A stretch of DNA of 43,608 nt, from contig CAMYZO010000020.1 in the NCBI GenBank assembly GCA_947303855.1, forward strand, positions 1-43,608, given 5' to 3'. Below are positions 1-8,123 of this stretch, piece after piece. Positions within the stretch are counted from its first letter, which is position 1. Every line of letters starts with the position of its first letter. A program made the translations under genes and the position numbers. The notes below the pieces were generated by a model. That model searched no databases, was not told the DNA's origin, and was given only the letters and a program-made list of their open reading frames with translations. Source of the stretch: an uncultured Prevotellaceae bacterium. GTDB lineage: Bacteria; Bacteroidota; Bacteroidia; Bacteroidales; Bacteroidaceae.

Positions 1-59
1 AAAAAGGGTGCAAACCCTTTGTGGCAGGCGGTTTTGTCACCCTGTCACCCTTTTTTACA
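1..59. repeat. Short inverted repeat and tandem TGTCACCC
   Basis: The first 20 bases contain AAAGGGT and ACCCTTT facing each other across a 4-base loop. They are followed by two TGTCACCC units and a T-run. The arrangement could be a terminator or the tail of a longer repeat that begins before the window. I cannot assign a function. Confidence 0.3.
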
Positions 60-268
60 AAAAATCCTATACAGCGTTTCTGAAAGACGTGTTGGCAGCA
101 GCCCATAATGGTGCGGTGACTTATACGGCAGCCATCAGCGATGGTGAGCGACTCATTGCCAGAACCGTCCGCGAACCCAGGCACTATGCCTATACTGCAG
201 TGTCCCACGATTCAAAGCGTTACCGTTTCGTAGCCCTGAATGAGATAGGACGGTTGCTCGTTGGGTGA
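8..268 (+). CDS. Hypothetical protein fragment, start uncertain
   Basis: An open frame of up to 86 codons ends in TGA at 266-268. The last 60 or so residues, from SYTAFLKDVL to EIGRLLVG, have protein-like composition, whereas the first 20 read through the TGTCACCC repeat and look non-coding. Possible starts are TTG or GTG codons around 88-92, and no Bacteroidetes-type promoter is visible. It may be the 3' part of a gene degraded or cut at the window edge. I do not recognise the family, and it could be spurious. Confidence 0.35.
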   Translation: MQTLCGRRFCHPVTLFYKKSYTAFLKDVLAAAHNGAVTYTAAISDGERLIARTVREPRHYAYTAVSHDSKRYRFVALNEIGRLLVG

Positions 269-278
269 TGAAACGGTG

Positions 279-297
279 AGGCGGATTGAATCCGCCT
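279..297. terminator. Perfect palindrome after the first ORF
   Basis: AGGCGGATT and AATCCGCCT form a 9-bp stem around a single G, 11 bases past the stop codon of the preceding ORF. No T-run follows, so it may be a weak terminator or mRNA-stabilising hairpin rather than a classical intrinsic terminator. Confidence 0.4.
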
Positions 298-369
298 TGA
301 AAGAAACAGAACTAAAAGTTCATCCGCCAGATAGATGGCGATGAGTTTATTGACATGTGACAGGAGTTG

Positions 370-418
370 AGAAATTCAGCCAAAACGAACAAATATTCTT
401 AATTTTGGCTGAATTTCT
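370..418. repeat. 16-bp inverted repeat upstream of the SNF2 promoter
   Basis: Positions 370-385 (AGAAATTCAGCCAAAA) are perfectly repeated in inverse orientation at 403-418, separated by 17 AT-rich bases. The right arm lies where the -33 element of the promoter at 441-448 would fall, so it may be an operator for the helicase gene or a hairpin ending upstream transcription. No T-run directly follows it. Confidence 0.5.
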
Positions 419-440
419 GGAATGGAAGAGATTTTTTTCG

Positions 441-448
441 TAACTTTG
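441..448 (+). promoter_or_regulatory. Bacteroidetes -7 element (TAACTTTG)
   Basis: TAACTTTG fits the Bacteroidetes sigma-factor -7 consensus TAnnTTTG and lies 20 bases before the ATG at 469, giving a very short leader. The -33 region is covered by the inverted repeat at 370-418 and lacks a clean TTTG. Confidence 0.5.
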
Positions 449-468
449 CGCTCCCAATATTGTTATAG

Positions 469-3450
469 ATGTTTTCAATTCTGATTCTTCGGCCGCTGGT
501 AAGGCCACAGACTGGGAAGACGGGCCCGCGGGCGCTATTCGGCATCGTGGGAGCCGAACTGAAGAGGGTTGCCTCTCTCGGCCAGTTCATGATGCTGGAG
601 GGTGCTGTCAGAAGCCAGCAGCTTGACAGCCTGGAGGAGGAACTACGCCAGCTGGCCGAACTCTGCGAGGAACTGCGCCCGGAGAGCCTCTACGCCCGGT
701 ATGCCAACAAGAAGGTATTCCGGCACGAGGAGCAGTTCTGGGCCACGAAGGAGAAGGCCGTCATCCAGCATGTGAAGCTGATGGCCGACAGGCGTGTCAT
801 CAAGGCCATTGGCCTGGCTGACAAACTGGATTTACCTATACTCTATACAAACGACGAGAGACTGCCGCTGCACATCTCTGACAGGCTGACGATGGAGAAC
901 GGCAACGAGGTGACACCCGTCATGAATTTCCATCGCCACGAGCAGGGAACCACCTACCGCCTGCAACTGCGCATAGGTGATAGGCTGGTGGAGCGGCCGT
1001 CGGAGCACCACCTGATTGTGCTCACCCACACGCCGGGCTTGTTTGTGCTCGACAAGCACATCTACTCGCTGTGCGAGGGGTTCAGCGGACAACTGCTGCT
1101 GCCCTTTGCCCCAAAAGAGCTGGTGGAGATACCCCGAAGGATGGAGAACGACTACTTCCACCGCTTCATACTGAAACACGTGGCACGGGCAGAGATCAAC
1201 GCCGAGGGGTTCGACATCACCGACATCAGCGTGCCGCCATTGGCCTGTCTGAAGAGAGAAAACCACATTGACGGCCGCCCCATGCTGACGCTGTTGTTCA
1301 GATACGGCAACCTGGAGTATGCCGCCAATGACAGACTCAACGGACGGGTGACGCTGACGGAGACCGCCGACAGTTTCCAGTTTGTACGCCAGATGCGCGA
1401 CAAGACGGCTGAACAGCGGCTGACGGAAAAGCTGAAACAACTGACGGGAGCAGACACCATCACGAAGTTCCAGACGACCAGACAGCTCATCGACTGGCTG
1501 CGCCAGCATGCCCCTGAGCTGCGGGAGGCGGGCTTCAACGTGGTGCAGCCCTCTGACCACGTCTATTACATAGGCTCGCTGAGTGTGGAGCAGAGCGACG
1601 TATGGCAGGGCGACTGGCTGCAGACCAACGTCACGGTGGTCGTAGAAGCCGACGGCACGAGCCAGGCATCCGGCCAACTGCGCATACCCTTCCGCAAACT
1701 CTGCGACACTATCCTGCGGGGCGAACAGGAATATATGCTGCCTACGGGCGAGATTCTGCTCATCCCCGACGAATGGCTGAAGCGCTACTCCGACCTGATG
1801 CTCATAGGGCTGCCCAAGGGCGAGGGTTTTCAGCGGCACAGGAGCCAGGTGAGCCTCACCCCCGACCCCTCTCCGAAGAGAGAGGGGAGTATAAACACTC
1901 AAGCACTAAAACAAGGGCAGATAGTAACCCCTCCCCTATCCACGTGGATAGGTGCTGGGGGTGAGACTGTTACGCTCCGACCCTATCAACAGACGGGATT
2001 CCAGTGGCTGTGGCAGAACTTTGTGGCACAGACCGGCTGCTGTCTTTCTGACGAGATGGGTCTCGGCAAGACGCTCCAGACCATCGCCCTGCTGATGACA
2101 TACAAGGAGGCTACGAAGGTGACGGAACCTGTTAGCACGCCGATGCCGGGCATGCTCTTCTCTGACGAGGAGATGCGAGGCGAGAAGTCCAACAACTCCC
2201 CTCTCTTTCGGAGAGGGGATGGGGGTGAGGCTCCCTTCCGCACGTCGCTGGTAGTGGCCCCGGCATCGGTGGTGCATAACTGGCGCAACGAGCTGAACCG
2301 CTTTGCCCCCTCGCTGACAGTGATGACCTACACGGGCGATGTTGCCAAGCGGAAAGGCAAGCGGATAGCGCTGATGCAATGGGACGTGGTGCTGACCACC
2401 TACCGCACGCTGCTCAACGACATCGACCTGCTGGAGCAGAATGAGTTTGGCATCGTGGTGTTCGACGAGAGCCAGGCCTTCAAGACGGCTACATCGCTCA
2501 TACACCAGGCCGTCAGCCGCATCCAGGCCCTGCACCGGATGGCACTCAGCGGCACGCCCGTAGAAAACAACCTTCAGGAACTGTGGAGCCTGATGAACGT
2601 GCTGAACCCCAACCTGCTGGGCGATGCCCGCTCATTCCAGCACGCCTTTGTACGCCCCGTGACGAACGAGATACTGGGCGCGTCGCACAATCCTATTGCC
2701 CTACAACTGGAGGAGAGCCGCCGCGACACGCTGCGACGACTCATAGCCCCCTACTTCCTGAAGCGCACCAAGGAGGAGGTGCTGACAGACCTGCCCGAAC
2801 GGCAGGACGAGGTGGTGGTATGCACCATGACCGACGAACAAACCCGTGAATATGCCGAGGAACTGTCGAAGGCGCGCAACGAATGGCTTGACCCGCAAAC
2901 GGCAACAGCCGGGGAGGGCGGCAGCAACCGCCAGATCTACCTGCTGGCAGCCCTGCAGCGGCTGCGCCAGATTGCCAACGGCGAGGGCAAGCTGAACGTG
3001 GTCTTCGACTATCTGGAGAACCTGCGGCCCACACAGCACAAGGTGCTCATCTTCAGCGAGTACGTCAGCCTGCTGGAGCGTGTGGGCAGCGAGATGACCA
3101 GCCGTGGCTGGAACTACGCCCTGCTGACAGGACAGACGCAGAACCGCGAACAGGTGATAGAGCGTTTCCAGGGCCCGCAGTCGGCCGACTGCCAGTTCTT
3201 CCTCATCTCGCTGAAAGCCGGGGGCGTGGGCCTCAACCTGACCGCTGCAGACTACGTGTTCCTGCTCGACCCCTGGTGGAACCGCGCTGCCGAAGAACAG
3301 GCCATTGCCCGTGCCCACCGCATAGGCCAGCGCCGCTCGGTCTTCGTCTACCGCTTCGTCGCCGCCGACACCCTTGAGGAGCAGATACTGAACCTGCAAG
3401 ACCGCAAGCAGTCGCTCATAGACAGCGTCATGCCCTTCATCTGCAAATAA
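469..3450 (+). CDS. SNF2-family DEAD/DEAH-box helicase
   Basis: A 993-residue ATP-dependent DNA translocase of the SNF2/RapA superfamily. The first 450 or so residues form an N-terminal region of unassigned function. The ATPase core starts near residue 500: motif [12 protein letters not shown] at about 526-536, motif Ia [11 protein letters not shown], the Walker B box as FDESQ near 665 (DESQ in place of DEAH), and [15 protein letters not shown]. The C-terminal helicase lobe has [16 protein letters not shown] and [15 protein letters not shown] (motif VI, about 943). Members remodel protein-DNA complexes or act in repair and transcription; the target here is unknown. The gene stands alone behind its own promoter. 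Its oddity is three REP-like palindromes translated in frame ([24 protein letters not shown]), two in the linker before the motor and one between motifs I and Ia. Confidence 0.92.
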   Translation: MFSILILRPLVRPQTGKTGPRALFGIVGAELKRVASLGQFMMLEGAVRSQQLDSLEEELRQLAELCEELRPESLYARYANKKVFRHEEQFWATKEKAVIQHVKLMADRRVIKAIGLADKLDLPILYTNDERLPLHISDRLTMENGNEVTPVMNFHRHEQGTTYRLQLRIGDRLVERPSEHHLIVLTHTPGLFVLDKHIYSLCEGFSGQLLLPFAPKELVEIPRRMENDYFHRFILKHVARAEINAEGFDITDISVPPLACLKRENHIDGRPMLTLLFRYGNLEYAANDRLNGRVTLTETADSFQFVRQMRDKTAEQRLTEKLKQLTGADTITKFQTTRQLIDWLRQHAPELREAGFNVVQPSDHVYYIGSLSVEQSDVWQGDWLQTNVTVVVEADGTSQASGQLRIPFRKLCDTILRGEQEYMLPTGEILLIPDEWLKRYSDLMLIGLPKGEGFQRHRSQVSLTPDPSPKREGSINTQALKQGQIVTPPLSTWIGAGGETVTLRPYQQTGFQWLWQNFVAQTGCCLSDEMGLGKTLQTIALLMTYKEATKVTEPVSTPMPGMLFSDEEMRGEKSNNSPLFRRGDGGEAPFRTSLVVAPASVVHNWRNELNRFAPSLTVMTYTGDVAKRKGKRIALMQWDVVLTTYRTLLNDIDLLEQNEFGIVVFDESQAFKTATSLIHQAVSRIQALHRMALSGTPVENNLQELWSLMNVLNPNLLGDARSFQHAFVRPVTNEILGASHNPIALQLEESRRDTLRRLIAPYFLKRTKEEVLTDLPERQDEVVVCTMTDEQTREYAEELSKARNEWLDPQTATAGEGGSNRQIYLLAALQRLRQIANGEGKLNVVFDYLENLRPTQHKVLIFSEYVSLLERVGSEMTSRGWNYALLTGQTQNREQVIERFQGPQSADCQFFLISLKAGGVGLNLTAADYVFLLDPWWNRAAEEQAIARAHRIGQRRSVFVYRFVAADTLEEQILNLQDRKQSLIDSVMPFICK
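1854..1890 (+). repeat. In-frame palindromic repeat, copy 1
   Basis: A C-rich then G-rich palindrome (CCTCACCCCC, then CCCCTCTC facing GAGAGGGG) is translated as [11 protein letters not shown] inside the SNF2 gene. This peptide signature is known from dispersed palindromes that insert in coding sequences. Copy 1 is oriented opposite to copies 2 and 3. Confidence 0.7.
1927..1965 (-). repeat. In-frame palindromic repeat, copy 2
   Basis: ACCCCTCCCC, a CTATCCACGTGGATAG stem and TGGGGGTGAG form the same kind of element as copy 1 in reverse orientation. It lies 36 bases downstream, in the linker just before the helicase motor. Confidence 0.6.
2194..2230 (-). repeat. In-frame palindromic repeat, copy 3
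   Basis: AACTCCCCTCTC faces GAGAGGGGATGGGGGTGAG. It is translated as [13 protein letters not shown] and inserted between helicase motifs I and Ia, where SNF2 proteins tolerate surface loops. Confidence 0.7.
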
Positions 3451-3512
3451 TCATGCGACCATGCCACCATTGCCATTTCCCACTGATAATAACTTAGCAG
3501 CCGAATAAAAAA

Positions 3513-6500
3513 ATGAGAAAATTATTATACCTTGCTGTGTGCATCATGCTGGTGCTGACGGGCTATGTGGTCTATCAGCACTTCATGGCACCTACCCGCA
3601 TCCTGATTGTGAACGCCCTGAAACTGCAGCAGGCCAACATTACGCTCAACAACGATTCGCGCTACATCGACGTGGAATGTGTGGAGACTGACGACATGAC
3701 GAGCCTTGACGGCTATGACGCCGTCATCATCTTTGCCCGCCACATCTTCCTTTCCGACGAGCAGCGGGCAGAGGTGAAGCGCGCTGCCGACAACGGCGTA
3801 CCCATATTCACCAGGACGCAAAAAGCCAATGACTTCGTAGAGAACCACAACCTGACGGACGAGCAGGTGGACACGCTGAGACAATACTTCGACAACGAGA
3901 ACCGCCACAACTACCGCAACGGTCTGCGCTACCTGCGGCATATAGCCTCGCCCGGCCGGTGGGGCGACCAGACCTACGAAGAGCCGGTAGAGATTCCCAC
4001 CGACATGTACTACCACCGTGAGTACGGCCAATACTTCAAGACCGCCGAGGCGCTGACGGCCTATCTGAAGAAGAAAGGTTTATACCATGCCGGCGGGCAT
4101 CGCGTGGCACTCATTGGCGGACTCTCCTTCCCCATGGAGGGCAACCGCGAGCATGTGGACACTCTCATCACAATGCTCACCCGCCGGGGCATCAACGTCT
4201 TTCCGATGGTATCAACGGGCAAGAGCCTCAGGCGGATGCTCCAGGACATGAAGCCCGACGCCGTGGTGCGGATGCCGGTGGGCAGGATGGGCAACGACAC
4301 CCTGGCCATGTGGCTTTACGAGAAGAACATCCCCCTGTTCTGTCCTTACCCGCTGGCCATGACCCACAGCGAATGGATGGACGAGCAGCAGCCCATGCCG
4401 TCAGGGTCGAAGAATGCGCGCGTCACGCTGCCTGAGATTGACGGCGGCAGAGCACCCTTCTGCATAGGCACCCAGAATCCCAACAGCCGGGGCTACTACA
4501 TACACAGCGCCGAGACAGAGCGCTGCGAGACCTTTGCCGACCACCTGGAAAAATGCCTGCTGCTGCGCACCAAGGCCAACAAGGACAAGCGCATCGCCAT
4601 CGGCTACTTCCGCCGCCCTGGCACCGACGCGCTGCTGGCAAGCGGCATGGAGGTGATACCATCGGTGTATAACCTGCTGCGCCGCCTGCAGGCAGAGGGC
4701 TACAACGTCAGCGGACTGCCAGCCACGCTCGAAGCCTTCAGCCGCGAAATCAGGCGTGAGGGCATGGTGCTCGGCACCTACGCCAAGGGGGCCCAGGCCA
4801 GATACCTCGACGAGGGCCACCCGCTATGGATAGCCCGCAGCCAGTACGAGCGGTGGGCCAGGGAGGTGATACCAGCAGGGAAGTATGCTGAAGTGGAGCA
4901 GCGCTACGGCAAGGCTCCCGGAGCGTTGCTGGCACGAGGCGACAGCATCGCCGTGGCTTGTCTGCGCTACGGCAACATTCTGATTTTCCCCCAGCCGCGA
5001 CCGGCCCTGGGCGACGACGACTTCAAACTGGCACACGGGGCGAAGGTGGCGCCACCACACAGTTACCTGGCTCCTTACCTGTATGTGCAGCGGGGATTCC
5101 AGGCCGACGCCCTTATCCACTTCGGCACCCACGGCAACCTGGAGTTTACGCCGGGGCGCGATGCGGGCATGAGGGCCGAGGACTGGAGCCAACAACTCGT
5201 AGGCGCGACACCACACTTCTATTTCTACACGACGGGGAACATCGGCGAGGCCGTCATTGCCAAGCGACGTACCAACGCCACGCTGGTGACCTACCTGACA
5301 CCACCCTACGCCGAAAGCGGCATGCAGCAGAAGTATGACGCCCTGCACAGCGACATCCACAAGGCCTTGCACACAGACCGCCAGTCGCCCACCCTGAGAC
5401 AGCGGATAGTGAAGGAGGGGCTGCACCGCCTGCTGGGCATCGACAGCACGCTGACCACACCGCTCACGCAGGACGAACTGGAGCGGACGGACTGTCATAT
5501 AGAGGAACTGATGAACGAGAAGATGCAGGGAGCCTACTACACCCTCGGACAGCCCTATAACGACAGCGAACTGCAACAGACCGTCAAGGCCATGAGCGAC
5601 GACCCAGCCACCTGGCCCCGGCTGCGGCAGCTGCTCCTGACATCGACCCGGGCGGAACTCGACCAGATGGTGAGAGCACTCCAGGGGGGCAGCATAGCCC
5701 CGGCACCGGGGGGCGACCCCATCCTGAACGAGAATGTGCTGCCTACAGGACGCAACATGTATAGCATCAACCCGGAGAACACCCCTGACCCTGAGGCCTG
5801 GGAAGACGGCAAGCGACTGGCCGAGAGCACGCTGGCACAGTACAGGAAGCAGCACGGGTGCTACCCCCGTCAGGTCAGTTACACCTTCTGGGCAGGCGAG
5901 TTCATTACCACTGGCGGCGCCACCATAGCACAGGCGCTGTGGATGCTGGGGGTAGAGCCAGAGCGCGACACGCAGGGACGCATAGGCCCGCTGCGGCTGG
6001 TACCTGCCCAGGAACTGGGACGGCCCCGCGTCAACGTCATGGTTCAGGTGAGCGGACAGTTGCGCGACATTGCCGACTCACGCCTGCGACTCATCACCGA
6101 GGCCGTCAAGATGGCGTCGGCTGCCGAGGGCGACAGCAACTACGTGCATGAGGCCACGCTGCAGCAGGAAAAAGAACTCATAGAAAAGGGCATAGCCCCC
6201 AAGCAGGCCCGCGAGTTGTCGGCCCTGCGGGTGTTCGGCCCTGTCAACGGCGGCTACTCTACTGGCATGATGGACTATATAGAGCGCAGCGGGAAGTGGA
6301 ACGGCACCGACGAACTCGCTGGCGGCTATCTGAACAATATGTGTGCGGCCTACGGCGATACGGCCCACTGGGGCATGAGCCAGAAGGAACTCTTTGCTGC
6401 CGCCCTGCGACATACCGACATGCTGGTGCAGCCCCGTCAGAGCAACACGTGGGGCCCCGTTTCGCTGGACCATGTGTATGAGTTCAGCGGCGGTCTCTCG

Positions 6501-7223
6501 ATGACGGTGAAATCGCTCAGCGGCAAAGAGCCCGACGCCATGATGGCCGACTACAGGAACCGCCGCAACCGCAGGATGCAGGGCATGAAGGAGGCTATTG
6601 ATGTAGAGATGCGCACCACGGTGCTGAACCCCCAGTTCGTCCGCGAGCGCATGAAGGGCGGCGAGGGTACGGCACAGATGTTCGGCGAGGTGTTCCGCAA
6701 TATCTTCGGGTGGAACGTCACACGGCCCTCGGCCCTCGACACACAACTCTACGACGACCTCTACAGGATGTATGTCAAGGACGAGCAGCAACTGGGCATA
6801 CGCCGGTATTTCGAGCAGCAGAACCCCGCTGCCTACCAGGCCATGACGTCGGTGATGCTGGAGAGTGCCCGTAAGGGGTATTGGAAACCTACAGAGAGCC
6901 AGTTGCAACAGACGGCCCGCCTGCATGCCGCCATCACCAAAGAGAGCGGCGCTGCCTGCACCGACTTCGTGTGCAACAACCCGCAACTGCAGACCTTCGT
7001 CAGCCGGCAGTTGTTGGGCAGAGAGGCTAAGGAGTATAACCGCCAGTTGTCGCTGGTGAAGAGCCAGGACGGCGGCAAGGCGCAGGTGCTGAAAAAGTCG
7101 ACGCTGACGCCGCAGGAGGAAGTTGGAAGGGGGTTGACGTCACTCATCGTCCTCGGCATCGTGCTGCTGTTGTTTGTCGCAGCTGTCGTCTGGCTGCGCC
7201 GGAAGGGACAGGGCGCAGAGTAG
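3513..7223 (+). CDS. Membrane-anchored CobN/HmuS-like tetrapyrrole chelatase family protein
   Basis: A 1236-residue protein of the CobN/ChlH family, the large subunits that hold a porphyrin or corrin ring while a metal is inserted or removed. The family signature ALIHFGTHGNLEFTPG lies near residue 532. Residues 4-24 form an N-terminal membrane anchor and about 1207-1229 a C-terminal transmembrane helix followed by RRKGQ. Twin anchors are typical of the Bacteroidetes HmuS group, linked to anaerobic removal of iron from haem, rather than of soluble cobaltochelatase CobN. The usual hmuY and hmuR partners are not next to it; the gene follows the SNF2 gene by 62 bases with no evident promoter between, so the two may be co-transcribed. 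The family is clear; the haem role is an inference from architecture. Confidence 0.85.
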   Translation: MRKLLYLAVCIMLVLTGYVVYQHFMAPTRILIVNALKLQQANITLNNDSRYIDVECVETDDMTSLDGYDAVIIFARHIFLSDEQRAEVKRAADNGVPIFTRTQKANDFVENHNLTDEQVDTLRQYFDNENRHNYRNGLRYLRHIASPGRWGDQTYEEPVEIPTDMYYHREYGQYFKTAEALTAYLKKKGLYHAGGHRVALIGGLSFPMEGNREHVDTLITMLTRRGINVFPMVSTGKSLRRMLQDMKPDAVVRMPVGRMGNDTLAMWLYEKNIPLFCPYPLAMTHSEWMDEQQPMPSGSKNARVTLPEIDGGRAPFCIGTQNPNSRGYYIHSAETERCETFADHLEKCLLLRTKANKDKRIAIGYFRRPGTDALLASGMEVIPSVYNLLRRLQAEGYNVSGLPATLEAFSREIRREGMVLGTYAKGAQARYLDEGHPLWIARSQYERWAREVIPAGKYAEVEQRYGKAPGALLARGDSIAVACLRYGNILIFPQPRPALGDDDFKLAHGAKVAPPHSYLAPYLYVQRGFQADALIHFGTHGNLEFTPGRDAGMRAEDWSQQLVGATPHFYFYTTGNIGEAVIAKRRTNATLVTYLTPPYAESGMQQKYDALHSDIHKALHTDRQSPTLRQRIVKEGLHRLLGIDSTLTTPLTQDELERTDCHIEELMNEKMQGAYYTLGQPYNDSELQQTVKAMSDDPATWPRLRQLLLTSTRAELDQMVRALQGGSIAPAPGGDPILNENVLPTGRNMYSINPENTPDPEAWEDGKRLAESTLAQYRKQHGCYPRQVSYTFWAGEFITTGGATIAQALWMLGVEPERDTQGRIGPLRLVPAQELGRPRVNVMVQVSGQLRDIADSRLRLITEAVKMASAAEGDSNYVHEATLQQEKELIEKGIAPKQARELSALRVFGPVNGGYSTGMMDYIERSGKWNGTDELAGGYLNNMCAAYGDTAHWGMSQKELFAAALRHTDMLVQPRQSNTWGPVSLDHVYEFSGGLSMTVKSLSGKEPDAMMADYRNRRNRRMQGMKEAIDVEMRTTVLNPQFVRERMKGGEGTAQMFGEVFRNIFGWNVTRPSALDTQLYDDLYRMYVKDEQQLGIRRYFEQQNPAAYQAMTSVMLESARKGYWKPTESQLQQTARLHAAITKESGAACTDFVCNNPQLQTFVSRQLLGREAKEYNRQLSLVKSQDGGKAQVLKKSTLTPQEEVGRGLTSLIVLGIVLLLFVAAVVWLRRKGQGAE

Positions 7224-7282
7224 TCGCGAACTGATTATTTGCAAAAATCGTGGAAATCGTAGTCGTTTTGAAACAAATAATG

Positions 7283-7290
7283 TAACTTTG
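7283..7290 (+). promoter_or_regulatory. -7 element (TAACTTTG) before the Lrp gene
   Basis: TAACTTTGC lies 70 bases upstream of the ATG at 7360. The nearest TTTG (7267-7270) is only 12 bases upstream instead of about 20, so the -33 element is uncertain. Confidence 0.5.
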
Positions 7291-7359
7291 CACCCAAATA
7301 TTGCAGCATGACAGTACAAGAAACAATATTCCAAAGAGCAGAACTTAGAACTCTGAATT

Positions 7360-7824
7360 ATGAACAATGAACTTGACGAAACCGACCTGCAGATACTAAA
7401 GACGCTACAGAGAAATGCAAAACTGACCACCAAAGAGTTGGCCGATGCCGTACACCTGACCCCTACCCCAGTATTTGAGCGTCAGAAACGGTTGGAAAAG
7501 AAAGGCTATATCAAGAAGTACGTGGCTATTCTCGACCCTGACAAACTGAACCAGGGACTCCTGGTGTTTTGCAAGGTAAAACTGAAGCAGATCAACCACG
7601 AGATTGCCGATGCCTTTGTGCATCGCATACAGCGTATACCCGAGGTGACAGAATGCTATAACACCTCAGGGGCATACGATTATCTGTTGAAGGTACGCGC
7701 CCACGACATGAAGCAATACCAGGAGTTTGTACTCAACAAATTAGGAGAGATTGAGAGCCTGGCCTCCATAGAGAGTACCTTCGTAATGAGTGAGGTGAAA
7801 CAGACCTACGGCATTAATATCTGA
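7360..7824 (+). CDS. Lrp/AsnC-family transcriptional regulator
   Basis: A 154-residue feast/famine regulator. The N-terminal AsnC-type helix-turn-helix occupies about residues 5-55 (DLQILKTLQRNAKLTTKELA, then TPTPVFERQKRLEKKGYI). The C-terminal RAM ligand-binding and oligomerisation domain covers about 65-150 (GAYDYLLKVRAHDMKQYQEF). Length and domain order are normal for the family. Such proteins bind amino acids and regulate amino-acid metabolism genes; the effector here is unknown. The gene has its own promoter and is the last intact host gene before the prophage, whose end lies 60 bases beyond its stop codon. Confidence 0.93.
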   Translation: MNNELDETDLQILKTLQRNAKLTTKELADAVHLTPTPVFERQKRLEKKGYIKKYVAILDPDKLNQGLLVFCKVKLKQINHEIADAFVHRIQRIPEVTECYNTSGAYDYLLKVRAHDMKQYQEFVLNKLGEIESLASIESTFVMSEVKQTYGINI

Positions 7825-7843
7825 AGAGTTCCCTCAGTTCCAT

Positions 7844-7867
7844 GCAGTTCTTTCTCATACGAACTGC
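7844..7867. terminator. Inverted repeat after the Lrp gene
   Basis: GCAGTTC (7844-7850) and GAACTGC (7861-7867) form a 7-bp stem with a 10-base loop, preceded by further AGTTCC units. It lacks a T-run. It may end Lrp transcription, or be the 3' end of the interrupted convergent gene: on the minus strand an open frame (LADAAVRMRKNCMELRELF) ends within the last codons of Lrp. Confidence 0.4.
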
Positions 7868-7878
7868 TGCGTCCGCCA

Positions 7879-7884
7879 AAGAAT
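7879..7884. repeat. Target-site duplication, left copy
   Basis: AAGAAT here matches AAGAAT at 42384-42389. With these copies as the flanks, both prophage ends begin with ATA and place the first CGAAA site exactly 13 bases in. Mu makes 5-bp duplications, so the sixth base may be chance. Confidence 0.65.
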
Positions 7885-7950
7885 ATAATCTGCAAAACGA
7901 AATGTTTTCATGTCCTCAAACGAAAAGCACTTTCCCACAAAACGAAAAGT
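7885..7950. promoter_or_regulatory. Phage right end: three transposase-binding sites
   Basis: Three AAACGAAA motifs with their CG at 7898, 7921 and 7943 are spaced 23 and 22 bases apart, in CAAAACGAAATG, CAAACGAAAAGC and CAAAACGAAAAG. The compact array matches the right-end layout of Mu (R1-R3). The inverse motif recurs at the other end of the element. Confidence 0.65.
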
Positions 7951-7990
7951 CCGCTTAGTTTCTCATTTGAGCATCGTTTAAACATTAACT

Positions 7991-8030
7991 AAAACGCCTC
8001 GAAATATTAACATACTTTGAGGCGTTTTTT
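7991..8030. terminator. Intrinsic terminator at the phage right end
   Basis: AAAACGCCTC (7991-8000) pairs perfectly with GAGGCGTTTT (8019-8028) and is followed by more T. It can stop leftward late transcripts leaving the tail operon, and rightward host transcripts from the Lrp side. Confidence 0.75.
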
Positions 8031-8044
8031 TCGTGTATTTTTTG

Positions 8045-8123
8045 TATCTTTGTACCCAGTAAAGTAGCGTGTCTTCTGGCATGATACTGGTTTAATGTGG
8101 GCTTCTCTTTCGCCCTTTGTATT
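8045..8123 (+). ncRNA. Possible small RNA with promoter at the phage right end
   Basis: TATCTTTG (8045-8052) is a good -7 element pointing right, but only the convergent tail gene follows. Just after it, CCAGTA (8056-8061) can pair with TACTGG, and GGGC with GCCC before TTTGTATTTT. A transcript of about 60-70 nt is conceivable. No TTTG is found at the right -33 distance, so this is weak. Confidence 0.3.

Noticed and set aside
832..1902. 356-residue minus-strand ORF within the SNF2 gene
   Set aside because: Shadow of a GC-rich gene; the sense frame has full helicase motifs.
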